Positions 48,168-60,112 are shown, numbered from the stretch's first letter. The stretch: 64,000 bases of DNA from Haliclystus octoradiatus (GCA_916610825.1 OU744450.1:12780489-12844488), one strand, 5' to 3'. The notes: generated by a model from the letters alone, not told the origin. A program made the numbers and translations.

Positions 48168-48403
48168 GGCCCGGATGGAATCGCCCTGAACGTTTAATGT
48201 TGGTTTCAGTTCTTGAATTGCCAGCATTTCATTCACGAGACAATCGAATTTATTTTTGCACTTTTTTATTATTCTAAAATGTTTTTCAAATTGATCAGTA
48301 GATATTCCGTGCTCTTGACGGACGTGTGTACCAAGGTTACTTTTGTTATGTTCATCTATGCGTTCATATAAGTGCCGGCATGTATAGCCAACATAGTCTG
48401 AGT
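48168..48403 (-). pseudogene. Penelope-like element GIY-YIG endonuclease C-terminus
   Basis: One open minus-strand frame of 78 codons reads DYVGYTCRHLYERIDEH, then LGTHVRQEHGIS, then FDCLVNEMLAIQELKPTLNV. This is the GIY-YIG nuclease domain that follows the reverse transcriptase in PLEs (YVG, CRHLxxRIxEH, His, conserved Glu in NEMLAIQELKP). It then meets the foldback element within the Ile-Arg-Ala codons and resumes at 42441. A stop just before the domain (near 48403) and the absence of RT upstream show a truncated copy. Confidence 0.8.
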
Positions 48404-51400
48404 ATCACATTAGCTTATTTCTTGACTATCAACTAAACAGTCTTCGTCAAACGTTGAATCACTTAAGCCTGTTTTTCACTGCAGAAAAAATGTCACGCGG
48501 AGCGACATCCTGAGACTGCGCATGCGGAGTAGTAGTCTTATGACGTCCAAATGTCGCCACGCGATGTCGCCACATATCGCCGAGAGAAAAAATGTAGTTC
48601 GAAAAATTTTAAACTTTTTTGATGTCGCCAGAGCGCAAAATGTCGCAAGCCAATCAAATAGCTAGTTATTTTGAGATGATTCGAAATGAGACTAGAATGT
48701 CCAGACTTGTGTAACCAAAATTAAAATTGAACATTTCGCCCTTTCCAAAATATTCAAACTTTCACATTCATTTCATTTGATTTAGTACTTTGTATTTATT
48801 GTGATCAATGTGAGTCGGAGCATTGGGAAGAACATTTAATAATTTGCAGAACTGCAGACATACTCAAACAGATTCTGAACAGCTGAGAATTATTCATAAC
48901 AAGTTAAAACCGTGAGCAAATAAGTGAAACTTCCCCTTTCACACTGTTCTCGCACAGTCCAATGAACATAAGCAATCTTCTTATAACAAAATATGTATAG
49001 TCCAATTCCTGGTAATAGTCAATTTGTAAACAAAACATTTTCTCACGACCTTCCATTATTTTTATTTTTTAATTGCCAACAAACGTTTTTATGGCGCTAT
49101 TAAAGTCGAAGGAATTCTCATTTGTGTGGAAATCACTAACGTTTTTCACTAACTAATTTATGTAAGAAATTAATATGTATTTATCAATGAAAGAGGCAAC
49201 AACAACAAATTTATGAAAAAAACTCAATTGTAAAAGAATGTAATTGAAGTTGATGAAATAAAAGTATTATAAACTGTAGAAATTTTCCACGGTGAGAGTC
49301 ACCGTGTGATACTTTTATTCAAGTTTTATAGTTTTAAAGAAATTATTTATAAAAAAAGAATTGAAGTTGAATTCTTTACATTTTGACTGAAAGAACAAGA
49401 TATTAGCGTCGTGGATCAGTCATCAGTCTGACCGACCGCGTACGACGTACTGACGCCTGATTCACGACGTCGTGATTTGTCCCGATGACGTCGACGTGTG
49501 ATCACCGGGATGTGTATATGTAATCTTTATTTCAAGAGGAAATATTCGATAAAGCCAAAAGGCCTTATAACCCTCTAAATAATAATATATATATATCAAT
49601 TAAAAGAACGCGCGATGGTGTCTTTTTCTTGTTTAAGTAAGCATATATGTTCATTTTTTGGAGGAGAAGAGCAAACAAATGTAATTCTATAATCTATTCT
49701 ATCCTAATTGTAAAGGCATGCAATGTAAGGTTTTTGAAAAGTGGACCAGAGCGAGATTCAAAACTATGCAAAGCTGATACGTAAAACTATGCAAGCTGCT
49801 CGATTCTTCATGAGTTTGAGGAGCCTGATGATATTTGGCTTTTAACTCGTATTAATGAGCAATAGTGAAACTTTGAATATCTCATTTCTAGACTACTCCT
49901 GGTGTTTTGAAAAACATTAATGATCGAGTCGATTGATTATTATCAGAATAATAATAATTGTTGAAACCCCTCTATTGATTATTTTTTTCAATCTCGTAAA
50001 AGTGCATTTTAGCCATAATATGATGTATTAAGACTGCTTAATATAGCTGAGCAATGTTTATAGGCTAATAGTAACAGTCATTTAATCGGCCGTAATGTAT
50101 CTTTTTAGATGCCTTTATAGAACATATATAGCACACGACATGCATTTATGTAATCGTTACACTAGTGAAGCTACAAGTTTGTCAAAAAGTCAAACAGTAT
50201 AACTTAAAAAGATGCAAATAAATTGATTTTATTCGATTTACTATGTGTTGTTGAGCTTTTACGGTTTCAACATTTATTCATACATCTTTTTGTCTTGACT
50301 ATATTGTGACCTCTTCAAACCGTTTAAATTTATTAATAGGCCATTATATTCAACAAGTTTCTCTATCCAATCAAAATCTCTAGCCATACTATACATGCTC
50401 GATCGTATATGATTCAAGATGTAAACAAAATCTTGAAAACATAAATACTCTTGGAATTGAGAGAGAGTTATATAGCTCATTTCACCATCGTTGGAACACG
50501 ATCATCACTTTACGAAAAGCAATCCATAAACATCTTTTGAAAATCACAACCTCTGTTTTTAATTATATATAACTTATAATACGTCAATGCCTGTTTGTAA
50601 GCCATGTTTGGCAGGACGTTTTATACTTTTATGTCTTTCGGCAAATAGTATAGCCTTTTTATTTGATACAATTATTCAATTATACAGTTACAAGTCGAGT
50701 AATGTTCTTAAGTATCTTAATCATATTAGATTTTTGTTGTATTCATCTTGTATGACATGGAGTATAAGAACAAAATCAGTCATAAGCTTTATATTGTATC
50801 AAAGGAATAGTATGCACACTAAAAAGAATGTTAAAATGTTGACATGTAAAGATTTACTGCTTGACATGTACTGTTCAACAAGCTAATAATCACTCTTTGA
50901 GTCTTTTTACAACACTGTCAATTTCAGCATGCAGCCAAGGGTGACTGTGAGTAAAGAGACAAATGAATATGCGATGTGAAAGGAGATTATTTGGTGAGAA
51001 AACTAGTTCTATATAGATCTTGAATGTAGATACAGTATCAATGTCCTTATCAGTGAATTTAAGTGAAAACTTACAAGTTTATAACAGAAATACGTCTCGA
51101 TCAAGATAGCCCAGTGTTGTCCTGTCCATGATTTTGCATATATCGTCCATTGTTAGAACAAGCTGTCTACCTTCAACTTATAGTGGATTATATAGAAACA
51201 AACATGAATTACTGTCAACAACATTTGTTTTTATATAGTGTGTGTGGTATTCTGATTTTGGTTACAAAGGCATATTCAAACTTCATTTCTACATGTGAGT
51301 TCTTGTTTATATCTCCATGATCTTAATTTATAAAGGCATGAAATCATTAGCAATATAATAAATGAACTCTTCTTGAGTACCAATTCCATTGACAGTGCTA

Positions 51401-53720
51401 CATTCTTTGTAATTATGATTATTTTTGTCAATTCAAACATAATTATATTGAACTGGCGTAGTAACATCGAGGACCATCAAAATAGGTAATCTTTTATTAC
51501 AACTGTGTGCTGTATTTATATAGGTATCTCACTTAATATGTCATGTTCTTATATAACCCCTACTGTTACTTATGAATTTGAAATTTTGAAAATCGATCAT
51601 GAAAACATAGGACAGATCTTAAGAATGCATATAAATGCTCCAATAATTTTCAAAGTGAGAACACTCTGCATGTCTATACCGCTCAGCTTGATTAGCAGTT
51701 AAAAACTGGTTTTAAGTTAACAACCTATTAAGTCACACATCATGATTCTTTGCATGAATGTATTTATTCAAAATTATGCATGAGGTCAGCTTATTGCCGA
51801 GAACACATTTTAGATTAGTATCGTCGTGTGAAAGGAATCATTCAAGCTCGCACAAACAATAATAGCACAAATGATAACGAATTTATGTTAAGTAGAAGAA
51901 ATTGCTGTTTTTATTGGGAAAAATTGATCAACTCACGTATGTGCTGTTCAATGTTCATGAGCTTTCTAGAATGGCATTAAGTCTTTACTGCTAATTTTCG
52001 TATCTCATTTATAACCAATACTCAAGAAAAAGCACTTTAAAATATTGCTGTCATTGAATCTAATCGGTAGATATCTCTAAATTAAACTGTAAATCTCTAT
52101 ATAATTAACCTGTTGTCATAGACTTTGTAAATGAATCTTTTTCAGAAAAGCATTCAAGTTTCAACAGCTTGAAATTTTCAGTTAAAGTTATATATTACTA
52201 ACCTTATCTGCTTAACTTTACAATTTATCACTAAATTACATTTCACACAAGTGCCTTAAACTATTGTACTGTAAGTAGGTTCAGGGAGCAATGCGGGTTC
52301 ACTATATCAACTCGTTAAAATTTATTGAGTGTAGCATCTTATTGATTTCAATTCTGTAATCTCGATCATAGTACAATTCTAAATTGGGTGAAATTTTATA
52401 GCTATTAACATAATAGATAAATTAAAACAGAGATTATCTTGAAATCAAAGTAATTGCACATAGGGGGATGACGCCTGATTCGATTTATAACCTAACCAAC
52501 AATCCTAACCATTGGACCAATAACAAACAGAAAATCATCAAACGTCGCTGGCTATTTTCAATTCTTTATAAGCAGATCATAGATTTTTGGGACTAAAATA
52601 AAGTCATTGAGCAAAATCATCATGTATAGCTGAAGCTGTTGACCTTAAATGAACTTTATATTCGGAAGGACGTCAGCTGTGTGATTGTTTGAGGACACTC
52701 GAAAGCCTGTGAGCTGGCAATATTTCACGTATTAATTCCATTGTGAACCAAATCCTCATCCAACAGAAATTTTTAAGAATGTAAAACATTTTAAGATCAG
52801 CATGAAAGCAATTGTTAGTATTGATAAATCTTACAAACATGACATGGTACTAAAATGTCAACATCGAAAGAGAAAAGTTTTAGATTATAAAACATAAAGT
52901 CGCCAAGGATTTAATTCAGTTATTGTCGACATTCGAATAAAGCATGTCTTGGTTTGTGAATAAGAATAATATAGAAAACGACTTGTGTGTCTAACATGGA
53001 TGCTATAATGAATGATAGATCGTGGTTAATACAATAAATACATACGAACTGTATTGTCCTATCAAATAATATACAGTTTTATTTAAAGTCAGTTGAAACT
53101 GCAAGAATTGAATTGAAGATATTTATCAGGGAGGAAGCAATAAGGCAAGACTAGCATGCTGTTACGAATGTTAATTATATTTTCTTTGGCAAGTGCATGT
53201 ACATGTCGTTTCTCTTTTGGTAGGTATACATATCATGGAAAAGTACACCATGTTATTGTATAAATGTTTTCCTCCAGCGCAATCGCATTTGAAATGACAG
53301 TAGAATGCCTATCATCGTCTTACCTTTTGATTAAAAGCAAAAGTTTCTGTTCTGAATATTTTCTTGAAGTTTGGCCTATAAATTATTATTTTATTTTTTT
53401 ATGATTTTCCTTTCAGCTTTTTAGTATCTAGGACTATATGATAATAACATTAGTCGGGCCCTGCACAATTAAAAGGGGATGTCCGGAAAGTATGCCTTCA
53501 AGTATCCTGATGTTGAACCTATTAACTAAAGATTTCAAATGCGAGGCTGTCAATTACAGATATTTCTGTAATGAATTAATGTTACTATTACTTTAAACGA
53601 TCACTTATGATTACAATTATCATTATTGTGTTCCAAAAAGTAATTAATCCAAATGAATGTAAGATAAACGATGCAAATATATAGCATTATGCATAATTTT
53701 CCATATACTATATAAAATGT
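48404..53720. other. Long stretch without recognised genes
   Basis: A possible element end (GCCTGTTTTTCACTGCAG, 48474-48491) with CG-rich motifs follows, and a CGACGT-rich patch lies at 49405-49505. Open frames such as 50587-50886 (plus, 99 codons) have no recognisable product or splice context. Intergenic by inspection. Confidence 0.5.
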
Positions 53721-53745
53721 AAAGTCAGAAATCAGACAATCATGT

Positions 53746-53785
53746 TTGCTACTCAAAGTTTCACACCAAGTCAATAATCAGGCAA
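53746..53785 (-). ncRNA. Hammerhead ribozyme relic, copy 4
   Basis: Minus strand: TTGC, CTGATTA (G8 changed to T), a decayed stem II, GAAAC, TTTGA, GTA, GCAA. Stem I pairs. Probably inactive. It has the same 40-nt spacing as copies 1 and 2. Confidence 0.6.
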
Positions 53786-53822
53786 CGTATTCAATTATTA
53801 TATTAACATTATATATTACTTA

Positions 53823-53967
53823 AAGCTCTGCTGTATAGCATTGAGCCCTGTGTTCAATCAGTAAGACAATTTACACAATAATATATATCATTCTCTCTAT
53901 ATATAATGTGGTGAAATTTGTCTTACTGATTGAACAAGGACTCAATGCTATAGAGCAGAGCTTTAAA
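53823..53967. repeat. Palindrome next to hammerhead elements
   Basis: The left arm AAAGCTCTGCTGTATAGCAT... and right arm ...CTCAATGCTATAGAGCAGAG are inverted over about 50 bp around an AT-rich loop. The same AGAGCTG motif marks the hammerhead elements at 35.5 and 44.0 kb, so this is probably a head-to-head pair of element ends. Confidence 0.7.
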
Positions 53968-54006
53968 TAATATATAAAATATAAAGTCAATGACTACACA
54001 TTTTTT

Positions 54007-54047
54007 CTGTTACTTAGAGTTTCACATTTTATGTGATCTTCAGACAG
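54007..54047 (-). ncRNA. Hammerhead ribozyme, copy 5
   Basis: Minus strand: CTGT | CTGAAGA | TC-ACAT-AAA-ATGT | GAAAC | TCTAA | GTA | ACAG. CUGANGA and GAAA boxes are intact. Stem I (CTGT/ACAG) pairs, stem II (ACAT/ATGT) pairs, and stem III is one C-G pair before GUA. With copy 1 it is the best candidate for activity. Its stems differ from copy 1 but still pair, which argues for a maintained structure. Confidence 0.7.
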
Positions 54048-54254
54048 AGTGAAAAATATACATGGATGTTTCCTATTTGAACTTACAATGTGCAATGCAG
54101 CTATTAGCATATAAAGGAAAAAACAGCATATTATGGAAATCAATTAACAATGACACTCTGTATACAATAAATACTAGCAATTTTTATAAATTGTAAACAA
54201 TAGCGGCATTGTACATTGTAAGTTCAAATAGTAAACATCCATGTACATTTTTCA

Positions 54255-54295
54255 CTCTCTGCAGATCACATAAAGCGTGAAACTCTAAGTAACAG
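54255..54295 (+). ncRNA. Hammerhead ribozyme relic, copy 6
   Basis: Mirror partner of copy 5. CTGCAGA (A6 changed to C) replaces the core box, and stem I is CTCT against ACAG, so it is probably inactive. GAAAC, TCTAA, GTA and ACAG are kept. Confidence 0.6.
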
Positions 54296-54321
54296 TACCA
54301 AAATGTGTAGTCATTGACTCT

Positions 54322-55740
54322 ATTTATTTGTTAAATAAACATGTTTGAAATAGCCTTCAATTTAGAATATTTTTATAGTAACAATTATTGTTATTAAATT
54401 TAATTTATTTATAATTACATATATCACTTCTTTATAGTCATGTATAAGCTTTTAAATGTTGCTCCTGTTGCTAGACACGTTAAACATTAAGATTAAATAA
54501 TATTTTTGTTATAGAATACCATCCTGAAAATCATCTAAGATGAGTGAGGTTTCCTCTTTAAATATCAAATGTATATATATCTACAGCTCTGCCATTTACT
54601 GACATTGAGCACTATAACACTGCCATTGGATCAACAATCAAATAATTACTAAAATATAATGTCTATAACATAAAAAAATGAAATATGACGTTGTTCATTT
54701 ATTGAACTGTTACGGAGGTAAATTTACCCCCCATCCAGGAGACTGAAAAAATGGTTTCAATTTATGAAAAATGGGCCCAAAATGGCAATAATCTCTTTTT
54801 CCTTTTATATAATGAATTTTACATTAATTTGCCTTCCTTCTCTGCTTCACTACATTGCAAGTGATACCCAGCCATATCCTAATCCAGTGTCAACTGTTAA
54901 ATGATAACAATCGCTCTACGTATACAAGAAAGTGAATTCCTTTGAAACTTCAAAAACAAGATGTTTACGAAGATTAGATAAAATATTTTATGTTATCTAG
55001 AACTGAAATTACTATTGTGATTGTGAAAGCTCCAATCTCTGTTCCCAAAAATTTTCCATGAACAAATTGTTGGGCTATGCTAGATTTTCAAATAAAATGT
55101 ACGGGTAAAATAGAATAGAACAGAACAGAACAGAACAGAACAGATAAAATAAAATAAAATAAAATGAGATACTAGATGTTTAAGATCAATACGTTTTTCC
55201 CTTCTCACGTAAAATGTTTTTTAAGTTGCTACATTTAAGCTTAACATATTCTTCCACCGAACAAAGACAAAAAGCTCTATGCTATTAGGTTCTTAAAATA
55301 CCAATTTTAATCCTTTTGGCAAAGTTACTATTAAAATTTATTAAAAGGCTAGTATCGGTTTCATTTCGATAAAAATTTGAGTGACCTAATATATAGAATT
55401 ACCATCTTTTTGTAACAGTGAACCAAGAAAAGGTAATTTTCTGTCCATCTGCGTTTCCATTGTAAAAGTAAATGACTGATGTATTTTTTAAAGTATCATA
55501 AGTAATTGACTAGTCTCGTTGTCGTCGGTTACTATGGCTATAGTGTCGTATTTCTAATTAAGTTAGCGAATTGTGACATGAAATGAACATATTAGTACAT
55601 AAATAATATGGAACGTTGTTCCATATACAAAGGAATTTATAATTATGTAAGTGAATTATTTAAGCTTCTTTCATAACAAAACAGATCTATTACTTCTCGG
55701 TTCAAAGCTAATCAATCGAAAGAATCTTGAGCATAACAAT
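54322..55740. other. No gene; short pentanucleotide repeats
   Basis: (GAACA)n at about 55112-55144 runs into (TAAAA)n at 55145-55165. No gene was recognised. Confidence 0.55.
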
Positions 55741-56050
55741 GTGCTAAGCTTAAACGGCTACAGTATATTCAGAACACTGCTGCAAGAATTGTAACAGGAT
55801 TCAGCAAATACGAACTCATCACACCGACTTGTTAAATAGCGAATTGAGTTTAAAATGTTGTTAGTTGTCTATAAATCTCTAAAAGGACTTTCCCCTAAGT
55901 ATACTCCTAGCAAAGTGCATTATGAAATCCCTGGCGAAAGTCATACTAGGACATCATGCTCCACATCCAATGAATTGTTACATCAGCCAAGAGCCCGATC
56001 AAAATCTTATAGTCAAAGGGAATTGTGCAGTATGCTGTCCAAGATTATGC
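55741..56050 (+). pseudogene. LINE reverse transcriptase C-terminal fragment
   Basis: Reads LKRLQYIQNTAARIVTGFSK, an in-frame stop, then KMLLLVYKSLKGLSPKYT and SNELLHQPRARSKSYSQREL. This is the thumb and C-terminal region of a CR1/L2-like ORF2, the same family type as 8240-9470. It sits directly upstream of the ShKT exon, presumably in the preceding intron. Confidence 0.75.
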
Positions 56051-56140
56051 AGCACTTTATAGCTTCGTATAAAGCATTCTCTTGTAACATAAGACATCTT
56101 CCAGCTTTTCCCTAATCGTGAATGAATTCTGTTTTTTTAG

Positions 56141-56254
56141 CTTGTGAAGATGTCTTATCCCTTAATCAATGTCAATCATATTATAAGATTGGAGCATGTA
56201 GAGCTAGACCAAAAGATATGAAGGTCCTCTGCAGAAGAACATGCGGATTTTGCA
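56141..56254 (+). CDS. ShKT-domain exon, phase 1-1
   Basis: A 114-bp exon. The 3' splice site is TTCTGTTTTTTTAG ending at 56140, and the 5' splice site GTAAGT starts at 56255. It begins and ends in phase 1, so it encodes exactly one module of 38 residues. Six cysteines follow the ShK pattern: CEDVLSLNQC, a Cys in GAC, and a final C-x3-C-x2-C (LCRRTCGFC). ShKT modules are disulfide-rich extracellular domains found in cnidarian and nematode secreted proteins, metalloproteases and some ion-channel toxins. An internal phase 1-1 exon points to a multidomain extracellular protein and not a stand-alone toxin gene. Neighbouring exons were not recognised, so the gene is incomplete here. The frame reading on to 56385 crosses the splice donor and is not real coding. 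Confidence 0.8.
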
Positions 56255-56657
56255 GTAAGTACAATATAAAAAAATTTATATCAAGGCTTCAATATTTACG
56301 TTCGATGAATAAAATGCTAGTAAGATTGAATCGAATAATGCTTGTGAATCTATTTTGTTCCCGATTTTGTTACAACTTCTACTGATGCGTAAGATAATTC
56401 CAATATATTGGCGTTGATCAAACGTCATACTGCACATCGGAAATGTCTTCTTGATTTATTTGGAAAAGTGGTACTAGCTTGGCTATCCCATGTTGTTTGT
56501 TCTGGCTTGTCTGAATGAAAGACTGGAACAATGCTGATTGCTGCAATATGCCGTAAATATTTATTTTGAAATATCAGATCATATAAGGATGTTAGACAAA
56601 GAAATAATTCTACAATTATTTCTATATAATTCTAACATTAAATATTAATAAAAATAA
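56255..56657. other. Probable intron or intergenic
   Basis: Nothing recognisable after the ShKT exon donor site. Confidence 0.5.
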
Positions 56658-57480
56658 CTGCATGGTAATAGGCTCCAGGCCAAAACTAAATAAACAAGAA
56701 CCAGTTGAGTTGATAATAAAACTGGATGACAAAGCTGTCAAAAGAGTAGATCTTCTGAAATACCTAGGCATTCAAATAGACAATACCCTATCTTCCGAAA
56801 GCATGTTTTAGCAATAAATAAGAAAATAGACAGAAGCTTGGGCGTTTTGAAATATGTGAGATGCTTCATAACGCAAAAATCAGCTAAAAATATTTATAAC
56901 ACCATTGTCTTGTCACGCTTTGACTACTGCGCTGTCGCTGGGGAACTGTAAATCCGATCTAGATAGCCCCCAGAAATTGCAAAACAGAGGAATAAGGGCA
57001 GCGCTCCGTTGTAACTATCGCATTTGTGTCTCTGATATGCAAAGTCAAGTAGGTTGGCTTTCTGTTACAGACTTAATAACATCGCATCAACTAATGTTCA
57101 CTCATAAACTTAAATTCAAACTAGCTCCTCCTTTGCTTTCCAACTTTTTCCAACTACCGTATTCCCCAGAACAATATATCACGCCCACGAAGACATTTAC
57201 ATCAAGTCGATCCATCGCCATTCATTTCAAGATGCTGCTGCGCATAGGTGGAACGATTTACCGTCTGCAATGAAGGAAGTCCAAAGCAGGTCTACTTTCA
57301 AATGTCTTCTTGAGGAGCACTTACGTCCCTAAGATACTTATATTTATCACTCTTTTCTGTTATTTAGTCCCTTTATTAATTAATGCCTGTTTTCCTGTTA
57401 ACTTAGCTATGTATGCAACATGTATCAGTCCTTTGAAAAAAAGTTTTGCATAACTCAAAGGTTTTTGAATAAATGATGAA

Positions 57481-57530
<50 letters not shown>

Positions 57531-57531
57531 A
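56658..57531 (+). pseudogene. LINE 3' end with (TGA)n tail
   Basis: Begins with MVIGSRPKLNK and VDLLKYLGIQIDNTL (RT, start of thumb). It continues ITQKSAKNIYNTIVLSRFDY, LQNRGIRAALRCNYRI, and a C-terminal HAATRWNDLPSAMKE-like block near 57230-57290 that is damaged by frameshifts. The 3' UTR runs into AAATGATGAA and a perfect (ATG)n tract, which is the sort of simple-repeat 3' tail used by CR1/L2-type LINEs. Only the last third of ORF2 is present, typical of 5' truncation on insertion. Confidence 0.8.
57474..57531 (+). repeat. (ATG)n tract, LINE 3' tail
   Basis: About 17 perfect ATG/TGA units directly after the LINE 3' UTR. It accounts for the poly-His, poly-Ile and poly-Met frames here. Confidence 0.9.
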
Positions 57532-57742
57532 CAGCGAGTGTGGCTGCTTCGAGAACTGAACACAAGTCGCTATAGAATATTTTCTTCTACGTTTGAAAAA
57601 AGACATAATATGCCAAGATGCATAATCATATGCATTATTTTGTGTGCAATAATATGCATAATGAACGAAACTAACTGTTTTTAATGAATATCCATTATCA
57701 CAGATCTCAAAAAATTCTTATCTTATGCTGTCCATGATAATA

Positions 57743-58996
57743 GGTAGAGACAAATGGTCGCCCTAACAATCGCTGATGTCACATCTCCAAAACGAGGTCA
57801 CTGTTAAGTCTTTCTACCTGGATTCAAATCTGAAATATTATTTGAAAGATGTTGTCAAACTGTTTGGCGATAAAACAGTTTTTCTAACAGCTATCATCAA
57901 CTTTGACTTTATTTACAATCAAATGTCTATTATATATTTGGCAGTTTTTGTAGTGCTACTTGATTAAACCTTGCATCAATATTGTGGATATTAAGTTTTA
58001 TAGGATGTTCAACTAATTCGTCAGTTATTTAATTACAACAATTTTTCACATACTCATACTGGAAGCCAAACTTCATCCTCCTTCCTGTCTAGGCCGTTTT
58101 CATAGCAGCTAAGACATAATGTGTATCAAAGCTATGCATTATATATGGCGTTATACGTTTGATAAGTATTCAAGCAACTGTACAAAACTGATACAGTGTT
58201 TACATTTCACTTTTGCTTTGAAAATAAATTTATTCGTGAACCGTGATCCCCAGAAAAAAGATGGCGTGTCAAAGTTTGACATGCATCAAATCAAGCATCA
58301 AATTATGAGTCAGACATTTTCGAGTAAACAAATTAGTTTAATTTGTCTCGCTATCGATTGTTATTGGAGGGAAGTAACACTGTGTTGTCATACGTAATTG
58401 CATGTTATTTGGTCACCTATGACAAATCCAAAATAGATTTCTTCCGCTTTCTTTTCAAAAGGTTATGGTAAAATAATGGCGCCAAGGCGCGCTTTCTTGA
58501 ACTGAATGGTCACTCATTATTATAGTTCCTTGCAATCATGGGTATGATCCTATAATTAGCTGGGCAGTATAGTAATAAAGCCGAAAATATTATTTGTAGA
58601 AGTTAGAGACAATATCTTGCTATAATAGACTTGAAAATAGTCCAATTTGTAGACATTAATTGTCGCTTTCTAAATTTTGTCTTCATAATCAGTCTTACAA
58701 ATAAATTAAATAATAAATACGTAGCATCATTACAGCAAAATATCCGATTTTACAAATTTAAATCCATCGACATAAAAAACAAGTAATCTTTTTAATAATA
58801 ACTCCAAATCAATTGACGGTATGGTGACAAATAAAATGAACGGAATTTGTTAAACTTGTGGACCGACATGTCAGTCAAATAGTTTTGATTGAATTGTGAA
58901 TGAATTCGGATTTGATGAGATTCAAGGGAAATACTGATAATCTCATTTTGGAGATGTGACGTCAGAGACTGTATGGGGTGACCATTCGTCTCTACC
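57743..58996. mobile_element. TIR element with 9-bp target duplication
   Basis: Starts GGTAGAGACAAATGGTCGCC and ends with the inverted copy (GGTAGAGACGAATGGTCACC as reverse complement). Similarity continues inward for about 100 bp (GACGTCACATCTCCAAAA). Immediately outside, ATGATAATA is repeated at 57734-57742 and 58997-59005, a perfect 9-bp duplication. There is no transposase. The length of duplication and long TIRs suggest a Mutator-like or FB-like non-autonomous element. Its ends differ from the giant foldback element. Confidence 0.85.
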
Positions 58997-59005
58997 ATGA
59001 TAATA

Positions 59006-60112
59006 GTAAAGTTTTATGTGTAAAAGAGCCTCCCTGTTTGTGTGCCATCTATTTACAAGACTTAGGACACTCACGCCATTTTTTTTATCTTTTGGAAATG
59101 AGGCTACGAAAAAGTGATCGGGACCAAGCACATTTTTGATACTGTGCCTGTGCAAGCCTTTTCTGCAAGTTTGGCGCCACGTGCAATGGAATTCGATCGT
59201 CCATGCTATTTATAACCATTTAATAATTTCTTTTTACTATGTTTATATGCTGAATCCTCTCAGAATTATGACAAAGCACACTAGTACTGACAGTACTGTA
59301 CGTATAGTGCTTTACGTACAGTGTTTCTCAAGTTTGATGGATTTCATCAGCTTGCTTCTCGGAAGTAAATGAAGATGCAATTGGAATTGCTATATGGAAA
59401 AAAGCAAGTAACTAACGCAAGATCTACATGATCAAGATGATCATTAATTTATTTATGGTGATTCTGAAATCATATTTACAAATAGTGGTGAGTTAAATAG
59501 TTGTTCAATTGTATACTATATTTCATTGATTTCATGATCAAGTCTTGACGAAAATACCAAATGTTAGTTGCCATTAGATTTACAGGGTTCCATGTTCACC
59601 ACACAGTCAACACTGCTGAGTTCCAAACATGACTGTGGAATGTAAGCTATTTGTAGTCATATATATACTACTAGTAACCTCACACAATTTTTACTGCTCA
59701 TGTCAGAAAACTGATTCTGCTTTCCAGGAAATCAACAATATAAAAGTAATAAAGCAAGTTTAAATTAATAATCAGTTGACTATGTCTGTGCATATATTGT
59801 AAAGTAGAATATTTATAATGACTTTTAGTTATTATATCAAATATTCAAATATTCAGAGTCAGATACTTGTAAGGTTACATTTTAAAAACGGATATTATAA
59901 TATTAAGATTGTAAAATACCGAAGACGTCAGTACCGCCCTTCTTTTTCATTTTTGCAAATGTTCTTTACTGATCTCCGCCTCAACACTGCATAAGTTTGA
60001 ATATTATTTAAACCATTATGTAAACAAAACAAAACAAAACAAAACATTGAACAATTCAAAATTTCAAAATTAGTGTTGGGAAAAGTGACTTTTTCAAATC
60101 TGAAAAATGCTC
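59006..60112. other. No gene recognised
   Basis: Contains (AAAAC)n-like repeats near 60022-60046. No gene was recognised. Confidence 0.5.

Larger units (their letters stand above)
53985..54321. mobile_element. Inverted-repeat element with a hammerhead motif in each arm
   Basis: The left arm 53985-54100 and right arm 54208-54321 are inverted copies. Shared text includes GTCAATGACTACACATTTT at the outer ends and TACATGGATGTTT with TGAACTTACAATGT inside. Each arm holds one hammerhead motif (54007-54047 minus, 54255-54295 plus). The centre is A+T-rich and non-coding. Confidence 0.75.

Noticed and set aside
47842..48277. Frames at the right foldback arm edge (47842-48045 minus, 48074-48277 plus)
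   Set aside because: The first repeats in the opposite arm as part of the TIR. The second crosses the element boundary and runs antisense to the PLE endonuclease frame.
50587..50886. 99-codon plus-strand frame
   Set aside because: No domain, no splice or promoter context; such frames occur by chance at this base composition.
56255..56385. C-terminal extension of the ShKT frame
   Set aside because: It lies beyond a strong GTAAGT donor and has no ShKT-like or other domain.
57360..57684. Poly-His, poly-Ile and poly-Met frames
   Set aside because: By-products of the (ATG)n LINE tail.
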